DNA from: Pseudodonghicola xiamenensis DSM 18339 | GTDB lineage: Bacteria; Pseudomonadota; Alphaproteobacteria; Rhodobacterales; Rhodobacteraceae | Direction of reading: 5' to 3' | Length of the DNA stretch: 64,000 nucleotides | NCBI RefSeq assembly: GCF_000429365.1 | Contig: NZ_AUBS01000002.1 | Coordinates: forward strand, 248,001-312,000 | In this document: positions 1-8,736 of the stretch, piece by piece | How positions within the stretch are numbered: the stretch's first letter is position 1 | Layout of the letters: each line of letters opens with the position of its first letter | Notes under the pieces: model-generated | Database searches by the model: none | Told to the model about the DNA's origin: nothing | What the model saw: the letters and a program-made list of their open reading frames with translations, nothing else | Translations under genes and position numbers: made by a program

Positions 1-1243
1 TGCCACCACCAGGACCACCGCCCCCCATCGGGCCGCCTGGCATCGGCGGCGGCGTATCCTGCAACTTGCGCAACAGTTCCTCGGGCGCCGGAAGATCGGC
101 CACATGGGTCAGCCGGATGATCGCCATTTCAGCCGCCATCATGGCATTGGGGGCCGCCGCGACCTCTTCCAACGCCTTGAGCAGCATCTGCCACATACGG
201 CTGAGCACCCGCATCGGCAGCGCCTCGGCCATGGCCAGGCCGCGGGCACGTTCATCCGGCCCGATGGTCGGATCCTCCGCAGCCTCCGGGGTGATTTTCA
301 CGACGCTGACCCAATGGGTGATCTCGGCCAGATCGCGCAGAACCGCCATCGGATCGGCACCTTCGGCATATTGCGCCCCCAGTTCGGTCAGGGCGCCGGC
401 GGCATCGCCGTGCAGGATCATGTCCATCAGATCCAGCACCCGGCCACGATCCGCCAGCCCCAGCATGGCGCGGACCTGATCGGCGCTGGTCTCACCGGCA
501 CCGTGGCTGATCGCCTGATCCAGCAGCGATGTTGCATCCCGGGCAGAGCCTTCGGCGGCCCGGGTGATCAGCGCCAGCGCATCATCGGCGATCTCGGCAT
601 GTTCGGCAGTAGCGATCTTGCGCAACAGCCCGATCATGTCCTCGGGCTCGATCCGGCGCAGATCGAAGCGCTGGCACCGGCTCAGCACCGTCACGGGCAC
701 CTTGCGAATCTCGGTGGTGGCGAAAATGAATTTCACGTGGGCGGGAGGTTCCTCAAGCGTCTTGAGCAGCGCGTTGAATGCGCTGGTCGAGAGCATGTGA
801 ACCTCGTCGATGATGTAGATCTTGTAGCGCGCAGAAGCCGCCCGGTAATGCACGGAATCGATGATCTCGCGGATATCGCCCACCCCGGTCCGCGAGGCGG
901 CGTCCATCTCCATCACATCGACATGACGACCTTCCATGATCGCCCGGCAATGTTCACAAACGCCGCAGGGCTCCGTCGTCGGACCACCGGTGCCGTCCGG
1001 GCCGATGCAATTCATCCCCTTGGCGATGATCCGCGCCGTGGTGGTTTTCCCGGTGCCGCGAATCCCCGTCATGATAAAGGCCTGGGCGATCCGGTCGGCG
1101 GCGAAGGCATTCTTCAGCGTCCGCACCATGGCATCCTGGCCGACCAGATCGGCGAAGGTCTCGGGGCGGTATTTGCGGGCGAGAACCTGATAGGCTGGGC
1201 TGTCGGACAATGGGCTACCTGAAGGTCGGGGATTCTGGGTCAT
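1..1243 (-). CDS. dnaX: DNA polymerase III subunit gamma/tau, 5' part (cut by window edge)
   Basis: Clamp-loader ATPase of the replicative polymerase. The minus-strand frame opens at the ATG at 1243 and stays open to base 1, giving about 414 residues without a stop. Visible are the Walker A motif GIRGTGKTT (residues 60-68), a four-cysteine zinc module just after it (Cys spaced 8-2-2), the Walker B stretch IIDEVHML and the sensor/arginine-finger stretch LSRCQRF. A Pro/Gly-rich hinge (PPPMPGGPMGGGG) follows the AAA+ region and probably leads into the tau part, which lies outside the window. It is divergent from the flagellar genes to the right and has no evident functional link with them. Confidence 0.97.
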   Translation of the reverse strand, partial: MTQNPRPSGSPLSDSPAYQVLARKYRPETFADLVGQDAMVRTLKNAFAADRIAQAFIMTGIRGTGKTTTARIIAKGMNCIGPDGTGGPTTEPCGVCEHCRAIMEGRHVDVMEMDAASRTGVGDIREIIDSVHYRAASARYKIYIIDEVHMLSTSAFNALLKTLEEPPAHVKFIFATTEIRKVPVTVLSRCQRFDLRRIEPEDMIGLLRKIATAEHAEIADDALALITRAAEGSARDATSLLDQAISHGAGETSADQVRAMLGLADRGRVLDLMDMILHGDAAGALTELGAQYAEGADPMAVLRDLAEITHWVSVVKITPEAAEDPTIGPDERARGLAMAEALPMRVLSRMWQMLLKALEEVAAAPNAMMAAEMAIIRLTHVADLPAPEELLRKLQDTPPPMPGGPMGGGGPGGG

Positions 1244-1500
1244 AACCTAGGGGTTGGGGGGCTTGAGGTCCAGTAGCGCCGCACCCATCCGCCCCCCCCC
1301 GCGCGTCGCAGACAACAATCATCGCCCCCTCCCGCGCGGCCGATTTCCTTCCCCTGCACGCCCCATTCACAAGATAAGAGCCCGACATATTCAGGACACT
1401 CCGGCCAACAGAAAAAAATTAACAAGGATTTATCGCGCTTTAACCCGCATGGGATAGGTTAACCGCGAGGCAGTATAACAAAATCCCCGGAACAAACCGA
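1244..1500. promoter_or_regulatory. Divergent dnaX/flaF intergenic region with CtrA-like site
   Basis: A 257-base gap between divergent genes. An AT-rich part (about 1410-1470) contains TTAA-CAAGGAT-TTAT at 1419-1433, which matches seven of eight specified bases of the alphaproteobacterial CtrA consensus TTAA-N7-TTAA. Two TTAACC half-sites follow, near 1440 and 1459. No RNA gene was recognised; the 4.5S/SRP RNA sometimes found near dnaX was looked for and not seen. That CtrA controls flaF is an inference. Confidence 0.4.
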
Positions 1501-1899
1501 ATGAGCATAGCCGCGTATAAGCGGACGATCTCGGAGACGGAGTCCCCCCGCCAGATCGAGCGCCGCGTCCTTTCCCGAGTTACCGCAGATCTCGAGCGGT
1601 TCGGCCCCGAGTTCGACCAAGCAGAAGCCAGCGCCGAAAAGCTCGCCTTGCTGGCCGGCGGGCTGAACGATGCGCTCTGGCGCAATCAGCGCGTCTGGAT
1701 GGCGCTGCAGGGAGATCTGGCCCAGCCGGGCAACCAGTTGCCCGCCGATCTGCGCGCCGGGCTGATTTCCCTGGCCGTCTGGGTCAACAGCCACAGCAAT
1801 GGCGTCATCAAGGGCAAGCACAAGGTGCAGCCGCTGATCGACATCAACAAGACGATCATCCGCGCGCTGGAAGGCAATCCGCTGCAAGTAATGGAATGA
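1501..1899 (+). CDS. flaF: Flagellar biosynthesis regulator FlaF
   Basis: 132-residue FlaF family protein. FlaF acts with FlbT in alphaproteobacteria to balance flagellin synthesis and secretion (known in Caulobacter and Brucella). The sequence shows the family's helical character, the segment ALWRNQRVWMALQGDL in the middle and an Asn/Gly-containing SHSNGVIKGK stretch near the C-terminus. The length is typical. The ATG at 1501 has a weak upstream GGA. It lies 4 bases before flbT, so the two are surely cotranscribed. Confidence 0.93.
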   Translation: MSIAAYKRTISETESPRQIERRVLSRVTADLERFGPEFDQAEASAEKLALLAGGLNDALWRNQRVWMALQGDLAQPGNQLPADLRAGLISLAVWVNSHSNGVIKGKHKVQPLIDINKTIIRALEGNPLQVME

Positions 1900-1903
1900 C
1901 CCA

Positions 1904-2329
1904 ATGGCACTGCGGCTGACACTGAAACCGAACGAAAAGATCGTGATCAACGGTTGCGTGATCCGCAACGCGGACCGACGCCAGACCCTGACGATCGAGA
2001 ATTACGCCGATGTGGTCCGCGGGGTTGACCTGCTGGATGAAGACGGTGCCGCCACGCCGGTGAAGAAGGCCTATTTCTTCATCCAGTCGGCGCTGCTGCG
2101 TCCTGAGTTGCGCAAGGAACTGACGCCGATCATCCACAAGAGCCTGGCCGAGCTTGTACCGATTTTCAACCAGCAGATCGGAGGCCATATCTGCGAGGCT
2201 GCCAACCATGTCTCGGCCCGCAACTACTATAAGGCGATGCGGGCGCTGCGCGAGGTGATGCAGTATGAAGACGAGCTTTTGAACTTGCTGGCATCGCGGC
2301 CGGCCACGACGGCACAGGCGGCGGAATAG
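1904..2329 (+). CDS. flbT: Flagellin mRNA regulator FlbT
   Basis: 141-residue FlbT family protein. In Caulobacter FlbT binds the 5' untranslated region of flagellin mRNA and represses its translation until the hook is complete. The N-terminus (LRLTLKPNEKIVINGCVIRN) and the central KAYFFIQSALL segment are typical of the family. It sits directly after flaF and 15 bases before the DUF1217 gene. The flagellin gene in this window has a structured leader that could be its target (inference). Confidence 0.93.
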   Translation: MALRLTLKPNEKIVINGCVIRNADRRQTLTIENYADVVRGVDLLDEDGAATPVKKAYFFIQSALLRPELRKELTPIIHKSLAELVPIFNQQIGGHICEAANHVSARNYYKAMRALREVMQYEDELLNLLASRPATTAQAAE

Positions 2330-2344
2330 GACGAGGTTTCCTTC

Positions 2345-3178
2345 ATGGTGATAAGCATTTCCGGCCTGAACAGCCCCTTGGCGCTCAAACTGATCGACAG
2401 CACCCATGACAGCCAGATCGAAACGCTGAGCGCATCCGGCCAGCACGCGCGCGCGGTGTCGGTGTTTCAGGAGCGGATCGGTTCGATCACCTCGCCCGAG
2501 GACCTCGTGCAGGATTACGAAGTCTACAGCTTTGTGATGAAAGCTTTCGATCTGGAAAGTCAGATCTTCGGCAAAGCCATCATCCGCAAGGTTCTTGAAA
2601 GCGACCCGTCGGATTCCTCCTCGCTGGTCAACAGGCTGACCGACGACCGCTTCAACGACCTGAACGAAGCGCTCGGGTTCACCGCCGAGGGCGGCGAGCA
2701 AGTGGTGCCCGATTTCAACGACCCCGACTGGCAGCAGGGCATCATCGACAAGTATTTCGAACAGACTCTGACCAACGGCTATACCGAAGAAAATGAAAAC
2801 GTCGGCATCGCGCTGACCTTTCGCAACAAGGTCGAGAGTATCGACAACTGGTACGATGTCCTGAAGAACAAGGACCTGAGCAACTTCTTCATCACCGCCC
2901 TGGGTCTGCCGACGGAAATGGCGGCGATCGACGTCGACAAGCAAGCGCAGCTTTTGTCAAAAAGCTATGATCTGGAAAAGCTCTCCGATCCCAAGGAACA
3001 GGACCGTCTGGTCACCCGGTTCCTGGCGATCGCCGACGTCCAAAACCCCCAGACCTCGAACATCAAAAGCGCCGCCCTTACGATCCTGCAGAATTCCTCA
3101 TCGCTGAATTCGTCGCTGATCCAGCTAAGCTGGGATATCCCCTCGGTGCGCTTCTCAAGCTACTCACTTTATCGCTAG
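2345..3178 (+). CDS. DUF1217 family flagellar-associated protein
   Basis: 277 residues, with no signal peptide or membrane segment. The Asp/Asn/Ser-rich helical sequence, with the motifs VFQERIGSI and YSFVMKAFDLE and repeated helix-turn-helix-like blocks, fits the DUF1217 family. That family is common in alphaproteobacterial flagellar loci and has no settled function. It is the third gene of the flaF-flbT operon and ends just before fliG on the opposite strand. A structural or export-related role is likely from context only. Confidence 0.7.
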   Translation: MVISISGLNSPLALKLIDSTHDSQIETLSASGQHARAVSVFQERIGSITSPEDLVQDYEVYSFVMKAFDLESQIFGKAIIRKVLESDPSDSSSLVNRLTDDRFNDLNEALGFTAEGGEQVVPDFNDPDWQQGIIDKYFEQTLTNGYTEENENVGIALTFRNKVESIDNWYDVLKNKDLSNFFITALGLPTEMAAIDVDKQAQLLSKSYDLEKLSDPKEQDRLVTRFLAIADVQNPQTSNIKSAALTILQNSSSLNSSLIQLSWDIPSVRFSSYSLYR

Positions 3179-3195
3179 GGGCGCACCCCCTCAAC

Positions 3196-3218
3196 CGGCC
3201 TTCGCCGATCAAAGGCCG
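3196..3218. terminator. Hairpin between convergent DUF1217 gene and fliG
   Basis: CGGCCTT and AAGGCCG form a perfect 7-bp stem around a 9-base loop in the 41-base gap between convergent genes. There is no clear T-run, so it may end transcription weakly from both sides. Confidence 0.45.
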
Positions 3219-3219
3219 A

Positions 3220-4242
3220 TTAGTCGATCAGATCTTCGTCTTCACCGCTGGGCAGCTCGATATCGCCGTCCCGGGCCAACCTGATCGCGGCCTCGACCAG
3301 CTCGGACTGGGCTTGCTTGACCTCGCGGGTCCGCACCGGCCCCATCGCCCGCATCTCTTCTTCCAACATATCGCGCGACCGTCCCGGCAGCGATGACAGG
3401 AAATGATCGCGCAGTTCCTTGTCCGCACCGCGCAGAGCCAGCGGCAAGGTCTTGCCAGAGACTTCGCGCATGACCCTGGCCAGGGCATTCGGCTTCAGGT
3501 CGATCAGATCGCTGAAGACGAACATCTTCTGCTTGATGGCGCGGAACTTCTCGGGAATTTTCTTCTCCAGCTCGCGCGACAGCCCTTCAAAGACATTGGA
3601 ATCGAGCTTGTTGAACACCATGACAAGCTGCTTTTCCGTCTCAGCCTCGGCATTGCGGCCGGCCTTCGCCAGCACCTCGCGGCGCAGGCTTTCCTCAATG
3701 CTGCGCAACGCCTCGGCCGGCAGCGCCTCCATTGCCACGATACGTTCGATCAGTTCGACGGCCCGCTCCTGCCCCAACAGCGGCAGAACCTTGGCCGCCG
3801 CATCCGCCTTGATCCGGCTCAGGATCACCGCAACGGTCTGATTGTGCTCCTTGCGCAGGAAATCCGCCAGGGTCTTCTCATCGAGCTGCGAGAGATCGCC
3901 CCAGAGATTGCCAGTGGCGCTGTCTTCGATTTCCCCAAGAATTTCGGTAACCCGGTCCTCGGGCAGAAAGCCCTTGAGCAAGCCACGCGCCACGTCAACA
4001 GAACCGGTGATGCCGCCATAGCTAGACATCTTCTCGCCGAACTCTTGCATCACCTCTTCGACCACCTCGGCGGGCACCTCGCCCATGGCCGAAATCGCCC
4101 GGGTGATCTTGCGGATTTCTCCAACACCGAGCTGCTGCATCAATGCACCGCCGCGCTCTTCACCCAGACACAGGAACAGGATCGCCGATTTCTCGGCGCC
4201 GCTCAGAGGCCTGTGCTTGCGCAGGGGAGTGAAGTGGTTCAT
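3220..4242 (-). CDS. fliG: Flagellar motor switch protein FliG
   Basis: 340 residues with the chosen start, normal for FliG. FliG couples the MS ring to the C ring and receives torque from MotA. The N-terminal domain begins with the GAEKSAILFLCLGEE segment. The middle domain has EHNQT in place of the usual EHPQT. The C-terminal torque helix carries the expected charged pattern (RGADKELRDHFLSSLP). An open frame extends upstream to 4362, but the ATG at 4242 (MNHFTPLRK) fits family alignments best. No strong Shine-Dalgarno supports any of the possible starts, and an ATG at 4308 also exists. Confidence 0.95.
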   Translation of the reverse strand: MNHFTPLRKHRPLSGAEKSAILFLCLGEERGGALMQQLGVGEIRKITRAISAMGEVPAEVVEEVMQEFGEKMSSYGGITGSVDVARGLLKGFLPEDRVTEILGEIEDSATGNLWGDLSQLDEKTLADFLRKEHNQTVAVILSRIKADAAAKVLPLLGQERAVELIERIVAMEALPAEALRSIEESLRREVLAKAGRNAEAETEKQLVMVFNKLDSNVFEGLSRELEKKIPEKFRAIKQKMFVFSDLIDLKPNALARVMREVSGKTLPLALRGADKELRDHFLSSLPGRSRDMLEEEMRAMGPVRTREVKQAQSELVEAAIRLARDGDIELPSGEDEDLID

Positions 4243-4383
4243 CGGCACCAGCCAAGGACGGGGATACGAGGTTAACGGCGTGGAGCCAAAATAGCGCCCC
4301 CTATCCATGCGGCGCAAGGAATTCTCACAAGAATTTCCGATTAATTTCTTCCCTAACGGCACCGCAAGACCGGTTTAGCCCAG

Positions 4384-5205
4384 CTAGCCCCCCGTCACCG
4401 CCGAATAGGATTGCATCAGCGAACCGGCCAGCATGTACCAGCCGTCGATCAACACGAAGAAAATCACCTTGAAGGGCAGCGACACGATCACCGGCGGCAG
4501 CATCATCATGCCCGCGCTCATCAACACCGACGCGACGATCAGGTCGATGGCGATGAACGGCAGATATAGCAGAAAGCCGATGGTAAAGGCGCGCCTGAGC
4601 TCGGATATCATGAAGGCCGGAACCAGCACCCGCCAACTGACCTCGGCCGAGGTGGCGGGGGCGGCTTCCGGGTTTTCCTCTCCGGCGATGTCGCGAAAGA
4701 GCGCGATATCCTTGTCGCGCGCATTGGCGTACATGAAGGCGCGAAACGGTTCGGCGATATTCACGATCGCCTGTTCCTCGGTGATCGAATTCTGCATCAA
4801 GGGCCTGAGCCCGCCGGTCCAGGCGTCATCCAGTACCGGCTGCATGACAAAGAAGGTCATGAACAGCGCCATCGCGTTCAGAACCATGTTGGGCGGCGTC
4901 TGGTTCATCCCCAGGGCCGAACGCAGCATGGAAAAGACGATGACAAAACGGGTAAAGCTGGTGGTCACCACCAGCAGCCCCGGTGCGATGCTGAGCACTG
5001 TCATCAGCGCGAAAAGCTGGATCAGCCGCCCCGAGAAGCTCGCCCCCTGATCGCTGCCCGGCACCGCCCCGCCCAGGGCCGAGGACAGATCACGCACCAA
5101 TCCGCCCAGATCGGTTTCCTGCGCCACGGCAGCCACCGTCCCGGCCAGAAGGAAACCACCGGCAAGAACAGCGCAGCGCGCGGCAAAGGATTGTGGGCGG
5201 CGCAT
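4384..5205 (-). CDS. fliP: Flagellar export gate protein FliP
   Basis: 273 residues. FliP is a core subunit of the type III flagellar export gate in the inner membrane. It has a cleavable signal peptide (RCAVLAGGFLLAGTVAAVAQ), then the hallmark segments LLVVTTSFTRFVIVFSMLR, GMNQTPPNMVL and SELRRAFTIGFLLYLPF, and a final hydrophobic helix ending in the KVIFFVLIDGW region. Length and order match the family. It follows fliN by 11 bases in the operon fliF-fliH-fliN-fliP. No fliO was found next to it. Confidence 0.97.
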   Translation of the reverse strand: MRRPQSFAARCAVLAGGFLLAGTVAAVAQETDLGGLVRDLSSALGGAVPGSDQGASFSGRLIQLFALMTVLSIAPGLLVVTTSFTRFVIVFSMLRSALGMNQTPPNMVLNAMALFMTFFVMQPVLDDAWTGGLRPLMQNSITEEQAIVNIAEPFRAFMYANARDKDIALFRDIAGEENPEAAPATSAEVSWRVLVPAFMISELRRAFTIGFLLYLPFIAIDLIVASVLMSAGMMMLPPVIVSLPFKVIFFVLIDGWYMLAGSLMQSYSAVTGG

Positions 5206-5216
5206 CGAGAAAATCC

Positions 5217-5588
5217 TCAGGCGTCGGAAATGAAATCTTTGACGATTTCCCGCAGGGCCACGCCGATCCGGTCGCCCTGCACCTTGACCAGATCGCCACG
5301 TGCCACCAACCGGTCGTTGATCATGATGTCCACCGGCTCGCCAACCTTGCGGTCAAGCTCAATCACCGCGCCCTTGGACAGTTCCAAAAGCTCGGAAATC
5401 GGCATCCGGCTGCGCCCCAGAACCACCCGCACATCCAGCCGCACATTCAGCAGGGCATCGACATTGCGCCCCCCCGCCGCCGCAGCCACCGCCACATCCT
5501 TAAGCGAGGTTTTTTCCGCCGCCGCGGCGCCGTGTTCCTCGGTCCCGGAGGCCGGATCGGCCATATTCGGGGTTTCGGTATCAGACAT
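5217..5588 (-). CDS. fliN: Flagellar motor switch protein FliN
   Basis: 123 residues. FliN is a C-ring component that sets rotation direction with FliM. An Ala/Glu-rich N-terminus of about 45 residues precedes the SpoA domain, which is recognisable from NVRLDVRVVLGRSRMPISELL, GAVIELDRKVGEPVDI and NDRLVARGDLVKV. The ATG at 5588 abuts the stop of the fliH-like gene (5589-5591), which points to translational coupling. Confidence 0.96.
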   Translation of the reverse strand: MSDTETPNMADPASGTEEHGAAAAEKTSLKDVAVAAAAGGRNVDALLNVRLDVRVVLGRSRMPISELLELSKGAVIELDRKVGEPVDIMINDRLVARGDLVKVQGDRIGVALREIVKDFISDA

Positions 5589-6254
5589 TTATCCGACCTT
5601 CTCCTGATCGTCCTTCAGTTTCGCCGCCGCCTCGCGCAGCGCCGCAAGCACCGTGTCGCAAAGCGCATCCAGGCTGTAGCTGAGCCCGCCCCCATCCCAA
5701 TCCAGCCGCGCCTCGCCATCCGCCAGCGCCGGGTCCGCCCGCACATCGGGCACGGGCCCAGCGGGCGCCAGAAGATCGGCAATATCCGCCTCCATCGCCT
5801 CGGTCATCTGCGGCGACAGCCGCAAACGCAGCCGCGCACTGCCCTGCGCCATGCGTACCCCCTCGCGAACCCGCTCCTCGGTCAGCCCCCGGCCATAGGC
5901 GGACAGAAACTCCGGTGCGACCCGCTCGGCGATATCCAGCGCCAGACCGACCATATCGCGCTCCATCTCCCTGCGGCGCCGATCTTCCTGTGACAGCAAC
6001 ACCTCCACCTGACTGCAAAGCACCTCAAGCGTGGCGGCGACACGGGTCTCCCGCGCCTGTTCCAGCATCGTGCGCACCTCGTCGGCGCCCTGTTCCCGGC
6101 CCTGGGCAAAAGCCAGCTCGCGCGCCTCGACCAGCAACCTATCCACCTCGTCCAACGGCAGGCTGCGGATTGGCTCCGGCTCGACCGGGGCCTGCCCCCC
6201 CTCCGCGACACGGGCATCCTCCGCGTCGAAATCCCGCAACAAAAGCCTCATCAC
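5589..6254 (-). CDS. fliH: FliH-like flagellar export regulator
   Basis: 221 residues. It is divergent in sequence but sits where FliH is expected, between fliF and fliN. FliH binds FliI and links the export ATPase to the C ring. There is an acidic, Pro/Glu-rich N-terminus, a long charged helix with AFAQGREQGADEVRT (the alanine/glycine-spaced pattern typical of FliH), and a C-terminal half with SPQMTEAMEADIADLL. Its ATG overlaps the fliF stop by 4 bases. The assignment rests on context as well as composition. Confidence 0.8.
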   Translation of the reverse strand: MMRLLLRDFDAEDARVAEGGQAPVEPEPIRSLPLDEVDRLLVEARELAFAQGREQGADEVRTMLEQARETRVAATLEVLCSQVEVLLSQEDRRRREMERDMVGLALDIAERVAPEFLSAYGRGLTEERVREGVRMAQGSARLRLRLSPQMTEAMEADIADLLAPAGPVPDVRADPALADGEARLDWDGGGLSYSLDALCDTVLAALREAAAKLKDDQEKVG

Positions 6255-7972
6255 GCGTCGACCTCGGCCACCAACCAGCCGCGCAGCACCCGCAACACCT
6301 CTTCCGGCTTGTCTTCGGCCAGGGCCTGGATCGCCTCGACCCGCGCCTTGATCAGATTGCCGCGCACACCCATGGCTTCGATATACTCATGCGGCCCCTT
6401 GTCCGCTTCGGGATCGAAGACCGAAGCCTGTCCTTTCGCCTCGGCCAGAGCGGCCTCCGGGCCCGGGGCCTCTTCCTTGCGCGCCGCAACCAGCGCCGGC
6501 ATTGGCGCATCGCCTGACAGCGCCTCTCCGTCGGGTCCGCCCAATGCTGCGACAGCGCCATCAGGCAGGTCCCGCAAATCGCGCTGCCCAAGCTGACGCA
6601 GCAGCGGCCGCACCCCCAGGATCATCACCAACGCCACGATGATCAGCGCCAGCACCCCGCGCACGATCGACACGATATTGTTGCTGATCTGCTGGCCCAG
6701 GCTTTCCTTCACCGGATCGCCCACTTCCATGGAATAATCCATGAACCGCAGGCTATCGACGGACACGCTATCCCCGCGCCGCGCATCGAAACCCACCGCC
6801 GTCTTGACCAGCTCGGACAGCCGATCCAGCTCCTCCGGGCTGCGCTCGGAGTAGGTCACGTCAGACCCGTCGACGGTGTAGATGCCATTGACCAGCACCG
6901 CGACCGAAACACGCTGCACCTCGCCGGCCTCGCGCACCACCTCGCGGCGGGTATTTCCGATCTCGTATTGCACGCTTTCGCCAGTTTTCGACTGGCTGGA
7001 GGTGCTGCCGGCGTTCGGATCGGCCAGGGCCGCGGGGATATTGTTTTCCACCCCGACATTGCCGCCGCCCTCACTGCCCGCGCGCTGTTCGGCCCGGCTG
7101 TCGGTCGACCGAACCACCTGCTGATCGGGATTGTAGGTCTGTTCTACGATCACCTCGCGCGCGGTGGACAGATCGACATTCACCTTCACACGCGCGTTGC
7201 CGGCCCCGACCCGGGCTGTCAGGATGCTTTGAATCTGCTGCGCCAGCCGATCCTCGATCCCCGAGCGCGCCGACTGCATGGTCGCCTGCCCGTCACCATC
7301 CGCCGTCTCTGCCAGGATGGTTTCCCCGCTGGCCGACAGAACGGTGACCCGCCCCAGCTCGAGCTCAGCCACCGCCGAGGCGATCAGGTTCCGGATCGAC
7401 ACCGCCTGCTTGCGCGAAATGGTCCGCCCCGGCAGCGGCCGCACGATGACCGAGGCGCGCGGCTCAGGCCGTTCGCGGGAAAACGCCTCGCGTTCGGGCA
7501 ACACCAGATGCACCCGCGCGCTCTGCACCCCATCCATGGTCTGGATAGATCGGGCCAGCTCCCCCTCCATGGCACGCAGGCGGTTCACCTTCTGCATGAA
7601 GGAGTTCATCGCCAGGCCGCTGTTCTCGTCAAACAGCTCCCAACCGGGATCCCCCTCGATCGGCAACCCCGCCTCGGCCAACACCATCCGCGCCCGCGCC
7701 AGATCGGCCCGCGGCACCGAAACGCTTGACCCGTCTTCGCTCATCCGGGTCTCGAACCCGGCCCCCGACAGGGTGGTCTCGATCGAGCTGGAGGCCGAAA
7801 TCGGCAGATTGGTGTAAAGCGTCGCGAACTCCCGCTGGGAAACGGCCGAGATCCCCAGGACCAAGGCCAGAACCACCCCCAGCGCAACCCCGCCCAGGAT
7901 CATCAGCCGACGCTGACCCAACGCCTTGAGGTTGTTGATCAGATCCTGCACGGCGCCCTCACTCGAAACCAT
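6251..7972 (-). CDS. fliF: Flagellar MS-ring protein FliF
   Basis: 573 residues. It forms the membrane-supramembrane ring on which the basal body is built. It has an N-terminal membrane helix (about residues 21-42), the YscJ-like domain with EFATLYTNLPISASSS and the ELARSIQTMDGVQSARVHLVLPE type of segment, a long periplasmic region, a second membrane helix (VRGVLALIIVALVMILGVRPLL), and a short cytoplasmic tail ending in AEDKPEEVLRVLRGWL, which matches the FliG-binding end of FliF. First gene of the minus-strand operon fliF-fliH-fliN-fliP. Confidence 0.97.
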   Translation of the reverse strand: MVSSEGAVQDLINNLKALGQRRLMILGGVALGVVLALVLGISAVSQREFATLYTNLPISASSSIETTLSGAGFETRMSEDGSSVSVPRADLARARMVLAEAGLPIEGDPGWELFDENSGLAMNSFMQKVNRLRAMEGELARSIQTMDGVQSARVHLVLPEREAFSRERPEPRASVIVRPLPGRTISRKQAVSIRNLIASAVAELELGRVTVLSASGETILAETADGDGQATMQSARSGIEDRLAQQIQSILTARVGAGNARVKVNVDLSTAREVIVEQTYNPDQQVVRSTDSRAEQRAGSEGGGNVGVENNIPAALADPNAGSTSSQSKTGESVQYEIGNTRREVVREAGEVQRVSVAVLVNGIYTVDGSDVTYSERSPEELDRLSELVKTAVGFDARRGDSVSVDSLRFMDYSMEVGDPVKESLGQQISNNIVSIVRGVLALIIVALVMILGVRPLLRQLGQRDLRDLPDGAVAALGGPDGEALSGDAPMPALVAARKEEAPGPEAALAEAKGQASVFDPEADKGPHEYIEAMGVRGNLIKARVEAIQALAEDKPEEVLRVLRGWLVAEVDA

Positions 7973-8103
7973 CCCCGACTGTTCTTTGTATCAAAGGATA
8001 TTCTATTTTTGATCTTCAAGTAAACAGAGATGTCTATACTTGCATTAAAAAGAAAAAACCGGGATTATATCCATGACAGCCTCAAGTTTCAGACCAGATC
8101 ACC
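7973..8103. promoter_or_regulatory. AT-rich divergent promoter region between fliF and fliL
   Basis: A 131-base gap between divergent operons, clearly richer in A and T than its surroundings (for example 7985-8070). It should hold the promoters of both the fliF and fliL operons. No perfect CtrA box or spaced -24/-12 element was seen. Confidence 0.5.
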
Positions 8104-8727
8104 ATGGCCCGCCCAACAACGAAGAAATCAGGCAGACCGGCTCCGGAGCGCGACGATAGCGCACCGGCCACAAAGCCGCGCTCGGCCCGGGCCCTGCTGA
8201 TGGCCGCCGCGCTGCTGGCGGTGAGCTCTCTGGGCGGGGGCTTCGTGCTGGCGCGACTCGCCTTTCAGCAGGATGCGGCCACCTACGAACCCGACTATCT
8301 TCCCGACGAGCCGACAAGTCCGACCTCCGCCAGCGCGAAGGACAAGGCGACGGCGGAAGACCACCAAGCCGAAACAGACACTGCCCAGCCAGAAGAGACC
8401 GACCCGCTCGACGGCATCCTGCCCTTCGAAGAGATCATCACCAATATCACCAGCTATGATGCCCGCGGCAACGCCAGCAAGGCATTCCTCAAACTGACGC
8501 TTGTGCTGGTCTACCGGCCCGAGCCCGGCGCGGCCAAGCTGATGCGCGAACGGCAGCCCTTCATGCGCGACCTGTTCACCGGCTATGCCCACAGCCTGAC
8601 CGAGACCGACGTCCGCGGCATGGCCGGGGTGATGAATGTGAAGGCAGAGCTTCTGAAGCGCGCCCGCGCCGCCGCCGGGAACGATCTGCCGCAAGAAATC
8701 CTGATCAGCGATCTGATCGTGCAGTAG
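8104..8727 (+). CDS. fliL: Flagellar basal body-associated protein FliL
   Basis: 207 residues. FliL is a single-pass inner-membrane protein that surrounds the stator and supports torque. A basic Pro/Lys-rich cytoplasmic N-terminus is followed by one membrane helix (ALLMAAALLAVSSLGGGFVLA), an acidic linker, and the periplasmic FliL domain (FEEIITNITSYDARGNAS, FLKLTLVLVYRP). It ends with the family pattern LPQEILISDLIVQ. It leads the operon fliL-fliM-DUF6468-motE-like. Confidence 0.93.
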   Translation: MARPTTKKSGRPAPERDDSAPATKPRSARALLMAAALLAVSSLGGGFVLARLAFQQDAATYEPDYLPDEPTSPTSASAKDKATAEDHQAETDTAQPEETDPLDGILPFEEIITNITSYDARGNASKAFLKLTLVLVYRPEPGAAKLMRERQPFMRDLFTGYAHSLTETDVRGMAGVMNVKAELLKRARAAAGNDLPQEILISDLIVQ

Positions 8728-8736
8728 GGGCCGGCA

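Noticed and set aside
1244..1500. SRP (4.5S) RNA gene beside dnaX
   Set aside because: The conserved GGAAGCAGC-type loop sequence was not found on either strand.
8072..8158. 28-codon reading frame upstream of and overlapping fliL
   Set aside because: It begins with ATG but has no good ribosome site or family match; a leader peptide cannot be supported.
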